This document shows positions 23,680 through 31,676 of a DNA stretch of 48,715 nucleotides, piece by piece. Every line of letters begins with the position of its first letter. Positions within the stretch are counted from its first letter, which is position 1. A model generated the notes under the pieces. It had not been told where the DNA came from and made no database searches. It worked only from the letters and a program-made list of their open reading frames with translations. Source of the stretch: JBNLAN01 sp050302175 (GTDB lineage Bacteria; Pseudomonadota; Zetaproteobacteria; Mariprofundales; Mariprofundaceae); the NCBI GenBank assembly GCA_050302175.1, contig JBNLAN010000006.1, positions 1-48,715 of the forward strand, given 5' to 3'. The position numbers and the translations under genes are program-made.

Positions 23680-24302
23680 ACATTCTGCTGGCGCATGGCT
23701 CTTCCGATTCGCGGCATGCGGCGCAAGCCGAAGCACTTGCCGCAGCGGCATCCAAAGAGCTTGGCGAAGCCATCGAGCTACGTTTCCTGAGTAACGAGCG
23801 GTTACCCGACGAGGCGCGGGTGCTGCCGTTACTATTGGGCGAAGGCTGGCATGCAAAAATCGATCTGGCACGTCTCTCCAGACAACCCGGTTGCACCATG
23901 CTGCCGGCGCTTTCCGAACACCCCGATGCCATTGCCGGTATGGCGGGGGAGCTGGCTGTCGGGGCGCGTGACGAAAAGGCGAATGCGCTGTTCGGTGTTT
24001 ACCATTTTGCCGGTTTCGAGGCGGTGACGACGGCGCTGTATGGCCTAAAAAGAAAATTCCCTCGCGTGGCGCTGGCGGCACTCTACTCCGATCCGAAGCT
24101 TGCGGATGTGCTGAGCCTGTTGGCTGAGGAGAAGGTGAAGCATCTTGTGGTGCAACCATTGGCGGTGTTCGAGGGGCGCACCATGGAGCATGTGCGGCGG
24201 GTGGTTGCGGGCTCCGGGGTCGATGCGGCAGTCGGGCCTGTGTTGTCGGAGCATCCCGGTTTTGCAGGATTTGTGGCGGATTGTTTCAGGAGAGCGAAGT
24301 GA
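23676..24302 (+). CDS. cbiX: CbiX-like sirohydrochlorin cobaltochelatase
   Basis: 208 residues from a TTG start overlapping the cobO TGA (TTGA). Starts with the CbiX signature LLAHGSSDSRHAAQAEAL; two related halves, the second with FGVYHFAGFEA and HLVVQPLAVFEGRTMEHV. Inserts cobalt into sirohydrochlorin in anaerobic corrin synthesis, or another metal in sirohaem-type pathways. Only the first half shows the clear metal-site His, so specificity is uncertain. Confidence 0.75.
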   Translation: MNILLAHGSSDSRHAAQAEALAAAASKELGEAIELRFLSNERLPDEARVLPLLLGEGWHAKIDLARLSRQPGCTMLPALSEHPDAIAGMAGELAVGARDEKANALFGVYHFAGFEAVTTALYGLKRKFPRVALAALYSDPKLADVLSLLAEEKVKHLVVQPLAVFEGRTMEHVRRVVAGSGVDAAVGPVLSEHPGFAGFVADCFRRAK

Positions 24303-24316
24303 GATATGAAGAACAT

Positions 24317-24344
24317 CTTCTTTCTTGTGCGGCCAAGAAAGAAG
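24317..24344. repeat. perfect 10-bp hairpin in the cbiX-cobA gap
   Basis: CTTCTTTCTT and AAGAAAGAAG are perfect arms around GTGCGGCC. The gap of 240 nt (24303-24542) holds no convincing gene; the TTCTTGTGCGGCCAAGAA motif recalls short repeats scattered in other proteobacterial genomes (from memory). It could also act as an RNA-stability element after cbiX. Confidence 0.4.
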
Positions 24345-24542
24345 CAAAGAAGGCCGCCCGCGGGCAGATATGTTCTCCTCGACCTTCGCGTCTCAACCGG
24401 CGCAAAATAAATCACGAATTTTGCGCTGATCGATTTCGGTTCGCGAAGGTTTCGGCATATCTGCAAGCGGGGTGTAGGTGTCCATATCGATCGTTTGTGA
24501 AGTCGGTGTATTCTTTCTCTGCGTCCTTTGAGGTGGAAACAT

Positions 24543-25286
24543 ATGCTTGATGCGCCGCTAAAGCCCGGCGAGGTGGCACTGGTCGGTGCCGGGCCGGGAG
24601 ATGCAAGCTTGCTGACCGTGGCGGCGGCAAAGTTGATCGCGGATTGCGATGTGATTGTGTTCGATGCGCTGGTCTCCGATGCCGTGCTGAATTTAGCGTC
24701 GATCGGAGCGGAGCTGATCGAGGCTGGCAAACGCGGTGGGCGGCCGTCCGCCAACCAGACAGATATTTCCGAAACACTGATCGAACTTGCACGCGAAGGA
24801 AAACGTGTGGTACGGCTCAAGGGAGGCGATCCGTTCGTGTTCGGCCGTGGAGGTGAGGAGATTCGTGCACTGGCCGCTGCCGATGTTCACTTCAGGGTGA
24901 TTCCCGGCATCACGGCCGGGGTTGCAGCTCCAGCCATGGCAGGCATTCCGGTAACAGATCGCTCGGTAAACGCCACTCTGGCATTTCTCACCGGGCATGA
25001 AGCCAGCGAGGAGTCGCGGCTCGACTGGAAGGCATTGGTGCAGGCTTTCCCGGTGCTGGTGTTTTACATGGGTGCGCAAAAATTGCCGCAGATCGCCGGA
25101 CGATTGATTGAGGCAGGTCTTCCGGGCGAGACGGCAGTGGGCATCATCTATTCGGCGACATTGCCGGAAGAGGAGTTCAGGCAAGGCACGCTCGAGCAGG
25201 CGGTTCGCGGGGAGCTGGTTGCGCGCTCTCCATCGATTGTCATTATCGGAGCGGTGGTGAACGAACGAGTAGGCTGGAGGAAGTGA
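24543..25286 (+). CDS. cobA: uroporphyrinogen-III C-methyltransferase
   Basis: 247 residues from ATG 24543 with GAGGTGG upstream; a slightly longer frame from 24528 lacks a ribosome-binding site. Makes precorrin-2 with two SAM. Motifs: VALVGAGPGDASLLTVAAAKLI, DVIVFDALVSDAVL, GKRGGRPSANQTDI, VVRLKGGDPFVFGRGGEE, VIPGITAGVAAPAMAGIPVTDR, TLAFLTGHEA, VFYMGAQKLPQIA. No CysG-type fusion. Feeds both sirohaem and B12; GTGA-type overlap with the ferredoxin frame. Confidence 0.94.
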   Translation: MLDAPLKPGEVALVGAGPGDASLLTVAAAKLIADCDVIVFDALVSDAVLNLASIGAELIEAGKRGGRPSANQTDISETLIELAREGKRVVRLKGGDPFVFGRGGEEIRALAAADVHFRVIPGITAGVAAPAMAGIPVTDRSVNATLAFLTGHEASEESRLDWKALVQAFPVLVFYMGAQKLPQIAGRLIEAGLPGETAVGIIYSATLPEEEFRQGTLEQAVRGELVARSPSIVIIGAVVNERVGWRK

Positions 25287-25291
25287 ATAAA

Positions 25292-25594
25292 ATGGGTAAA
25301 CCAACTATTGCACCCTACGAGCGCCATGCGATTCTTTGCGCAGGTAAGAAGTGTGATCCCGAGGAGAGGCGGGAGCTGATGCAGTATTTCAAGCAGCGGC
25401 TGGCAGAGGAGGGGCTGAATGCCAAGGTGCGTGCGAATCGGGGTGGTTGTTTGGGGATTTGCGAGCAGGGGGCGATCATGGTCGTTTATCCGGAAGGCGT
25501 TTGGTATTGCCGGCTCGATCAGGCAGCACTTGATCGCATCATCGAGGAGCACTTTAAACAGGGCATGCCGGTCGAAGAGAATCGATTCGGCTGA
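25292..25594 (+). CDS. thioredoxin-like [2Fe-2S] ferredoxin
   Basis: 100 residues from ATG 25292 (GGAGG 11 nt upstream); a GTG at 25283 overlapping the cobA stop is the alternative. Cluster ligands by pattern: Cys16, Cys21 and the pair Cys53/Cys57 in GGCLGIC, as in thioredoxin-like ferredoxins, followed by YPEGVWYCRL. Its place after cobA suggests electron supply to tetrapyrrole or corrin reduction, but the same family often sits by itself beside unrelated genes. Confidence 0.85.
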   Translation: MGKPTIAPYERHAILCAGKKCDPEERRELMQYFKQRLAEEGLNAKVRANRGGCLGICEQGAIMVVYPEGVWYCRLDQAALDRIIEEHFKQGMPVEENRFG

Positions 25595-25716
25595 ACAGAC
25601 TGAGAAAAGAGTGGCCTCTGACTTGCTTCGATTCTGTGGAATCGGGTGAGGAATATGAACGTTTGTGCATGCAATATTTTTCTTGAAATATCTTCGTTAA
25701 TGGAGTCTTGGCCTCG

Positions 25717-27681
25717 ATGAGCGGGGAGGGGCGCGAAAAGCAGTGCGACGCAGCCGAGATGCAGCGGGAAATCGATGTGCGCACTGCTGCCCTGGAGGAG
25801 ACAAGGGAGAACTACCGGCTAACCTTTCAGCATGTTCAGGAAGTGGTCTATATGGTGGACAGGCGAGGCGTGGTTCTGCATGTCACGCCGTCTGTGCAGA
25901 CCTTGTTCGGGTATTTGCCGGAGGAGGTGCTTGGTAAGACATTGCGTTCCTTGAAAGTCTTTTCCAGAGAGACGTTGGCCGAGATCAACAAAGATATGCA
26001 ATTGGTTCTGAGAGGGGAAAGCTTCACAGCCCGTATCCGGAAAGGCTGGACGAAAGGTGGCGCCCCACTTGTTGTCGAGGGTAGCGCCTCTCCGATTATC
26101 AGGGATGGTCAGGTGATTGGCGTTGTCGGATCACTGCGCGACATCAGCGAGCGAAAAAAGATGGAAGATCGGCTCCGGCAGCTTTCTCAGGCTGTCGAGC
26201 AAACCAACGAAGCGGTCATTATTACCAATCCGCAGGGGTTGATCGAATATGTGAATACCGCATTTCTTAACAATACCGGTTATACGGCAGACGAGGTGGT
26301 CGGCGCATCTCCGGCCATTCTCAAGAGTGGGGCGCAGGATGATGAGTTCTACAAGCGCTTGTGGGAGGCGATCACCAAAGGCGAATCGTGGCAAGGATCC
26401 GTTGTGGATCGCCGTAAGGATGGAAGTTTTTATCCGGCCTTGCTGTCGGTAACACCGGTTTGTGATGCCGATGGAAATGTCGTGAATTATGTCGGCATTC
26501 AACAGGATATCTCCAAACTCAAACAGCTCGAGGAGCAGTTGCTGCAGTCGCAGAAGATGGAGGCTATCGGCACGCTGGTCAGCGGAATCGCCCATGATTT
26601 TAATAATATTCTGTCTGCGATTCACGGTAGCGTATATCTGGCGAGAGCGAGCAGCGATAAAGGGGCTGCGGAAAAAAAACTGGATGATGTCGAGAATCTG
26701 GTGATGTCCGGTGCAGAAATGATTCGAAGTCTGCTGACCTTTGCGCGTCAGGATAGCGTGGAGATGACAGATTTTTCTCTTAATGATTTTTTGCAGGAGG
26801 GGATAAAACTGGCGCAGGCGGGTATTCCGGAGAGTATCGAACAAAATCTGGAAATCTGTTCAGCTGCCCTCAATATCCGGGGGGACTCCGCGCAGCTACA
26901 GCAGGTTGTGATGAATTTGCTCAATAATGCGCGTGATGCAGTGGCTGAGCGAGCGAACCCCCGTATCGTTTGTGAGTTGCAAGCATTTGATGCCGACGAA
27001 GAGTTTCTGCGCCGACACCCGGAGCTGCCGGATGAACAACAGCGGTTTGCGCGCCTGAGTATTGGCGATAACGGCCATGGTATCAGCAGGGAGAGGCTCT
27101 CCAAGGTGTTTGAGCCCTTTTTTACCACCAAGCCTGCGGGCAAAGGTACCGGACTTGGGCTGGCCATGGTGTTTGGCTCCGTGCAGCAGCATGGGGGGTG
27201 TATTGAGGTGGAGAGCGAGGAGGGTGAGGGGACCCGCTTCCACGTCTATTTGCCGCTGTTTGAAAAGAGTGAGCAGCAGGATTCGGTTCAGAATACAGGC
27301 ATTGCACATGGGCGGGGCGAGACGTTGCTGGTGGTAGACGATGATGCGCAGGTACTCGAGTTGACCTGCGAACTGCTGAACAGCATCGGTTATAAAACGC
27401 TTGCTGCCCAAAACGGGGTTGAGGGACTGGATGTGTTCAAACGTTATGCCGACGATGTTGAGTTGCTTGTTTCTGATGTGGTGATGCCCAAAATGGGTGG
27501 TGCTGAACTTATACAGAAAGTGCGGGAGCTGAAACCATCACTTTCGGTCCTGTTCATGTCCGGTTATGCCAATGAGGCCTCTGTGGTGCGCGGTAAAGTG
27601 GAAAATAGCCTGCTGGTCTACAAGCCGGTTCCGGTCGGTCGCTTTAGCCAGTCCGTGCGGATGATGCTTGAAGGAGCATAG
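25717..27681 (+). CDS. hybrid PAS histidine kinase with C-terminal receiver
   Basis: 654 residues from ATG 25717 (TGGAG upstream; an in-frame TTG at 25708 is too close to it). Soluble. Order: short coiled coil, PAS 1 (about 32-145), PAS 2 (about 155-270; TNEAVIITNPQGLIEYVNTAFLNNTGYTADEVVG), HisKA with GIAHDFNNIL (His293), HATPase (NLLNNARDAV, IGDNGHGISRERLSKVFEPFFTTKPAGKGTGLGLAMVFG) and receiver (DDDA, Asp587 in SDVVMPKMGG, Lys636). The H-D-F-N-N box class and fused receiver suggest phosphorelay. No cognate regulator adjacent; signal unknown. Confidence 0.93.
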   Translation: MSGEGREKQCDAAEMQREIDVRTAALEETRENYRLTFQHVQEVVYMVDRRGVVLHVTPSVQTLFGYLPEEVLGKTLRSLKVFSRETLAEINKDMQLVLRGESFTARIRKGWTKGGAPLVVEGSASPIIRDGQVIGVVGSLRDISERKKMEDRLRQLSQAVEQTNEAVIITNPQGLIEYVNTAFLNNTGYTADEVVGASPAILKSGAQDDEFYKRLWEAITKGESWQGSVVDRRKDGSFYPALLSVTPVCDADGNVVNYVGIQQDISKLKQLEEQLLQSQKMEAIGTLVSGIAHDFNNILSAIHGSVYLARASSDKGAAEKKLDDVENLVMSGAEMIRSLLTFARQDSVEMTDFSLNDFLQEGIKLAQAGIPESIEQNLEICSAALNIRGDSAQLQQVVMNLLNNARDAVAERANPRIVCELQAFDADEEFLRRHPELPDEQQRFARLSIGDNGHGISRERLSKVFEPFFTTKPAGKGTGLGLAMVFGSVQQHGGCIEVESEEGEGTRFHVYLPLFEKSEQQDSVQNTGIAHGRGETLLVVDDDAQVLELTCELLNSIGYKTLAAQNGVEGLDVFKRYADDVELLVSDVVMPKMGGAELIQKVRELKPSLSVLFMSGYANEASVVRGKVENSLLVYKPVPVGRFSQSVRMMLEGA

Positions 27682-27687
27682 GCGAAT

Positions 27688-28284
27688 TCAGAAACGGGTT
27701 GCCGCGCTGGCCAGATATTCATAGACGGGGAAGCTAAGGAACCTTCCCGGGATCATATCGAGCAGCGGTGAAGCTGCGAGCAGTGTCAGCCACCATACGA
27801 GAGGTTTTTCTCCGATATTGAAATAGCGGGCGGTACGTGGATGGCGGCAAAAGAGTTCGCCTACGGCAAAGCCCGGTAGCGGCAAAAGGTGCATTGCAGC
27901 CATACAGAGATTAAAAAACATCAGTACTTTGGCCCACCACAGATGCAACGGAGGCAGGCCTGTGGGCGGGGCATAATGCAGTGCCAGACTGTAAAGCCCG
28001 AAGCCGACACCGCACAGTAGCAGGTGGACAAGCAGGCGGCGGACGGCGCCAACGGGGCCGGGGAGAAAAATACGCGGCGGGACAATAATCATGCCGCGGT
28101 GCAGCAGAATGGAGGCAAGCAAGGGTAGCCAGGTGCCGCTCCAGCCAAGGTATGCGAAAGAGTGCGTGCTCTGGAGTTCAGGTCTTCGCCACCCCTCGGC
28201 AAGACTGAGCAGTGACAGGGATATCAGCACCGGCAGGCTGTAGAGGATCAGTTGTCGCAGCAGGTTGTGAAACAGATCTTCCAT
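27688..28284 (-). CDS. polytopic membrane protein resembling an inactive S2P/M50 protease
   Basis: 198 residues, four to five membrane segments. LLPLPGFAVGELF in segment four recalls the NxxPxPxxDG motif of site-2 proteases, and the HRG in LLASILLHRGMIIV sits where HExxH would be; neither catalytic motif is intact. Follows the lipoprotein gene by 6 nt on the same strand. The S2P resemblance is weak and may be coincidental; otherwise unknown. Confidence 0.55.
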   Translation of the reverse strand: MEDLFHNLLRQLILYSLPVLISLSLLSLAEGWRRPELQSTHSFAYLGWSGTWLPLLASILLHRGMIIVPPRIFLPGPVGAVRRLLVHLLLCGVGFGLYSLALHYAPPTGLPPLHLWWAKVLMFFNLCMAAMHLLPLPGFAVGELFCRHPRTARYFNIGEKPLVWWLTLLAASPLLDMIPGRFLSFPVYEYLASAATRF

Positions 28285-28290
28285 TCGGCT

Positions 28291-29307
28291 TTAGCGATGG
28301 CGGATCCGCACGGTTGCGTCCGGTCCGTAGAGAAAGTGTTGCAGATTAAAATAGATGCTGCCGTCGGTTGCTGCGGCAACCCCGGTGATTTCGGCATCGT
28401 CGTGGCTGGCAATCAGAATCAGCTCTTTTCCGTCAAAAGCCCACAATTTCGAGGGCGAATCATCATCGGTGATCCAAAGCCACTTGCGCTTCGCATCCCA
28501 TTCCAGGTTGTCGGGGTGCACAAGGCGCGCATCTGTAAAGTAATCGGAAACCGAAGGGTGTTCGCCGCGATCATCCAGCACAAGAATACGGCCGCGCTCA
28601 CTGCCATTGCCGGTTTCGGCGAGCAAGATGCGGCCATTCGGCAGCACGTGCATATCCTCGATACGGGCGAAGCGTTTTGCATGCAGGCGCTCGGCCTCGA
28701 TGCGGGCATCCATTGGGTGGATGATGGGCAGCCAGCCCTTGTCGGCGTGTAGCACCTGTAGCTTTTTCGTGTCCAGGAGGTAGCGAAACAGCCCCCCCTC
28801 CTCCCACTCATCAGCAAGGTAGAGAGTGCGACCATCACCAGAGAAACCGAGACCCTCATGGGCAAAGGCTCCCGCTTCTGCAACGGGGCGAACCTTCCTG
28901 CTGCTGGATTTTCCCGAGTCGCGCACGATGCGTTGCTCGGCCGGTAGCGTCAGCGGTGATTCCACTTTCCAGATCAAGCCATCCGGGTACTCCTCGCCCA
29001 ACCATAGCGAGCCATCCGGGGCCATCTTCAGTGCATCGGCGCGTTGCAGGCCGTAGAGCAGAATCGTCTGCGTGCCGGTGTGAAGATCGAGCCGCGCCAG
29101 TGAGGGGGCGAGCAGGTTCGATGGCGTTTCGCAGGAGATAAACAGCACCTTACCATCCTTCGAGAAGGCCAGCATGTCGGGCAGTGTATCGTGCCATTCG
29201 GCAAGCGTTTCAGCTTTCCATTTCGGAGAGAGAGTCAGACCTTCGGGGGCGTTGCTGCAAGCGGCAAGGGTGGCGAGCAGAAAGAGGAGGGTGCAAAAGA
29301 GACGCAT
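28291..29307 (-). CDS. lipoprotein with PhoX/SMP-30-like beta-propeller
   Basis: 338 residues from ATG 29307; the lipobox LAAC supports this start over an upstream in-frame one. Repeating blade motifs (DMLAFSKDGKVLFIS, ALKMAPDGSLWLGEEY, GLGFSGDGRTLYLADEW, DMHVLPNGRILLAETGN, HPDNLEWDAKRKWLWITDDDS, GVAAATDGSIYFNLQ) indicate a six-bladed propeller; the acidic LWLGEEYPDG and PDNLEWD pieces resemble DUF839/PhoX proteins. Possibly a calcium-dependent periplasmic or outer-membrane enzyme; activity not assignable. Confidence 0.75.
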   Translation of the reverse strand: MRLFCTLLFLLATLAACSNAPEGLTLSPKWKAETLAEWHDTLPDMLAFSKDGKVLFISCETPSNLLAPSLARLDLHTGTQTILLYGLQRADALKMAPDGSLWLGEEYPDGLIWKVESPLTLPAEQRIVRDSGKSSSRKVRPVAEAGAFAHEGLGFSGDGRTLYLADEWEEGGLFRYLLDTKKLQVLHADKGWLPIIHPMDARIEAERLHAKRFARIEDMHVLPNGRILLAETGNGSERGRILVLDDRGEHPSVSDYFTDARLVHPDNLEWDAKRKWLWITDDDSPSKLWAFDGKELILIASHDDAEITGVAAATDGSIYFNLQHFLYGPDATVRIRHR

Positions 29308-29353
29308 GCAGTACTGTCCCGAAAGTTTTGCTGCGATGCAAGACCTGGCCCGA

Positions 29354-29359
29354 TAGCAT
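29354..29359 (+). promoter_or_regulatory. -10-like hexamer for a leaderless MFS mRNA
   Basis: TAGCAT followed by 6 nt and then the ATG at 29366. The distance predicts transcription start at or next to the A of ATG. No Shine-Dalgarno is present. No clear -35. Confidence 0.45.
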
Positions 29360-29365
29360 TGGCGT

Positions 29366-30520
29366 ATGGTCTCCATCGCCTCCCTGCATCATATTCGTCT
29401 TTTTTATGCCGCCTACTTTGGCGCTTTGGGGCTGATTATTGCTTTCCTGCCGGTTTTTCTGGTCGATAGGGGGATGAGTATCACCATGGTCGGGTTAATG
29501 ACGGGGCTGTTGTCGTTTTCTCGCGTACTTTCGCCGCCTCTGATTGGCCATCTGCTTGACCATAGAGAGATGCACGGCGGCAAAGAGTTTTCGAACCTAT
29601 TTATTATTGTGGCCTCGTTAGTTGCCGCTGCATTGGCGCTTTCGCTGGCTTGGGTAGATGGTCGTTTATCGTTAGCGCTCGTGATCTTTGCTTTCGGCGT
29701 CCTGTGGTCGGCTATGCTGCCACTTACCGATGGCTTGTCGGTATCTGTTTCCGAGGCGGCGCTTGTCGATTATGGCAGGTTGCGTATGTGGGGCTCAATC
29801 GGGTTTGTTGTCGCGACACTGGCTGGAGGGTTGTGGCTGGCCGAGAACCATATTCAGAGTTTTCCGTGGTGGCTGGGAGCGTTGCTATTACTGACCGCTT
29901 ATGCCGCAAAAGGGTTCCCGACGGATTCGAGTGTGACGAAGGCCCGAAAATCAACCGGCGTATTTGTCAGGAGCACCTTCCTGACCGTGATTGCCGCAAG
30001 CTTTGTGATGCAGATGTCGCACGGCGCCTATTATGGTCTCTATAGCCTGTTTTTGCTTGAACACGGGTTTGAGGGCTGGCAGATCTCCAGCCTGTGGATC
30101 CTTGGGGTGATTGCTGAAATTATCCTCATGTGGGGCTATTCGGCCCGACTGAAAGCACTGCCGCCAGGAGTGGTGCTGGGAGCATGCTTTGTATTGGCTT
30201 CGATGCGCTGGGCCGGAATCGGCCTCACCTCGGAGTGGTTGTGGTTGTCTCTGTTGCAGATCCTGCATGCGGCCAGTTTTGCCGCTTTTCATATCGTGGC
30301 GATTACCTGGGTGCGGCGTTTGGCGCCGGAAGGGAAGCTCTCTTCGGCGCAGGGGTGGTATGCCGCTGGCGGCTATGGCATGGGTAGTATGCTGGGGCTG
30401 GCGGGAGCCGGGTTTATTGCCGAGTCCGTCGGGTTTTCGGCAGCATTTTTTGCCTGTGCGTTGGTGGCACTTTGCGGCCTGCCGCTGGTGAGGATGTTGC
30501 CGAAGATGGCTCGCGCTTAA
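29366..30520 (+). CDS. MFS transporter, MFS_1-like (HcaT-type)
   Basis: 384 residues, about 12 membrane helices. LVDRGMSITMVGLMTGLLSFSRVLSPPLIGHLLDHR and the central DYGRLRMWGSIGFVVATLAGG (Arg-rich loop) are typical of the LacY/HcaT-like branch. Substrate unknown. Starts 59 nt from the divergent lipoprotein gene and its 3' end overlaps the HPr-kinase-like gene by 4 nt, tail to tail. Confidence 0.88.
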   Translation: MVSIASLHHIRLFYAAYFGALGLIIAFLPVFLVDRGMSITMVGLMTGLLSFSRVLSPPLIGHLLDHREMHGGKEFSNLFIIVASLVAAALALSLAWVDGRLSLALVIFAFGVLWSAMLPLTDGLSVSVSEAALVDYGRLRMWGSIGFVVATLAGGLWLAENHIQSFPWWLGALLLLTAYAAKGFPTDSSVTKARKSTGVFVRSTFLTVIAASFVMQMSHGAYYGLYSLFLLEHGFEGWQISSLWILGVIAEIILMWGYSARLKALPPGVVLGACFVLASMRWAGIGLTSEWLWLSLLQILHAASFAAFHIVAITWVRRLAPEGKLSSAQGWYAAGGYGMGSMLGLAGAGFIAESVGFSAAFFACALVALCGLPLVRMLPKMARA

Positions 30521-31380
30521 TCTGAAACAGGGACGAGTTGCTGGCGGACAGCGCGCCAGGCGGTGCGCACATCAGAAAAGCGGAGACTAAAAAAGCGGGC
30601 ATCGTTGGAAATGCGGTGGTTGAGCTCCTTCAGGCTTTCAGCAGGAGAGAGTTTCTGATGCAGGTGCTGAGGTAGTTGCATGAGCGCTTCGCCACGGCGC
30701 AGTGGAAGCAGTTCGGAGGCCGGCGCAGCTGCATCGTATTGCGGCAGAATGATGCATGTGGCCTGTCCGGGCTGATGCTGCACGCTGGCAGGAAGCCACA
30801 GCTGCGAGGTGACGATATTGCCGTCCGGGTCGGGAAAGCTGTACTGGCTCTTGCTGAACAAGGCCTTGTTTAGCAGCTCGTGTTGCGAAAAGGCCGGATG
30901 TTCGACTGCATCCCACTGTAGCGGGCGAGGGAACGGATGAATCAAGCCGCTCTCATCCAGCAGGGCGAACTCATCGGTGAGATATGCTGCCCCATCCAGT
31001 ATGGCGGCAGTGCATATGCTGCTCTTACCCGCACCCGAAGCGCCTGCGAAGAGACACACCTGACTATTATCGACAGATACCGCTGATGCATGCAGCGGAA
31101 GTATCTGTGGCGTCATACGTTCGATGACCTGAAAATAGAGGTGGATTTCGAAGGCGGGCGGAAAATCGCGGCTGTCTCCGGATTGCCATAGAGGTTCCCG
31201 GTTGGCGCTTAAGGTAAAGGCGTGATTCTGCTCTTCAAAGCGGAAAACAATGTCGGGAGTGATGTTTTCAGTTGGTTCATACAGCGAGATGATGCTCTGC
31301 ATCTCATCACGGCAGATGTCGGAATCCGCACGGATTTCAATATTAATGTGTGCAATATGGAAGCTTGAGTGCCATGGCAT
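30517..31380 (-). CDS. HPr-kinase-like P-loop protein (HprK-related kinase A type)
   Basis: 287 residues. An HprK-like catalytic fold without the N-terminal regulatory domain of HPr kinase: LPLHASAV (His97), Walker A GASGAGKSS (113-121), YLTDEFALLDESG with an acidic pair. The remainder resembles HprK-related proteins found near PqqD-like and nucleotidyltransferase genes. ATG overlaps the PqqD-like stop (TGATG). Kinase activity and substrate unknown; a step in tailoring or export of the Cys-rich protein is inference. Confidence 0.85.
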   Translation of the reverse strand: MPWHSSFHIAHINIEIRADSDICRDEMQSIISLYEPTENITPDIVFRFEEQNHAFTLSANREPLWQSGDSRDFPPAFEIHLYFQVIERMTPQILPLHASAVSVDNSQVCLFAGASGAGKSSICTAAILDGAAYLTDEFALLDESGLIHPFPRPLQWDAVEHPAFSQHELLNKALFSKSQYSFPDPDGNIVTSQLWLPASVQHQPGQATCIILPQYDAAAPASELLPLRRGEALMQLPQHLHQKLSPAESLKELNHRISNDARFFSLRFSDVRTAWRAVRQQLVPVSD

Positions 31381-31676
31381 CAGTCGACCTGTATGATGCC
31401 ATAGGCGGCGAATTCGGAGAGGATGGCTTGTGTGTCAGCCAGTGCGCGCTGCTTGTCTGCATCGAGGTTTTCGCTCAGAAAGTCGGCGATATCTTCGGCG
31501 GAATGGGCGCCGTCGCAAAGCTCAAGCACAGCAGCAGCCACCTGATTCAGCGAAAAGTTTGATCCGGTTTCATTATCGACGAAGATCACTTCGTCCATGC
31601 CCTCCATCTCTTCGCATGCGAGCCCATCTTTTTTGATTGGTTTTTCGGGGACGGAGATATTCAGAAAATCATCCAC
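31380..31676 (-). CDS. PqqD-like peptide chaperone
   Basis: 98 residues from GTG 31676, which has AGAGG 5-6 nt upstream; ATG 31697 would extend it by 7 residues within the radical SAM gene. PqqD fold pattern: VIFVDNETGSNFSLNQVAAAVLELCDGAHSAEDIADFL, a small winged-helix region that in RiPP pathways binds the leader of the precursor and presents it to the radical SAM enzyme. Encoded as a free-standing protein directly after its presumed enzyme partner, with an 8-nt overlap. Confidence 0.88.
   Translation of the reverse strand: MDDFLNISVPEKPIKKDGLACEEMEGMDEVIFVDNETGSNFSLNQVAAAVLELCDGAHSAEDIADFLSENLDADKQRALADTQAILSEFAAYGIIQVD

Noticed and set aside
24281..24550. 89-residue ORF between cbiX and cobA
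   Set aside because: It overlaps the cbiX 3' end and the hairpin, has no ribosome-binding site and no recognisable fold.
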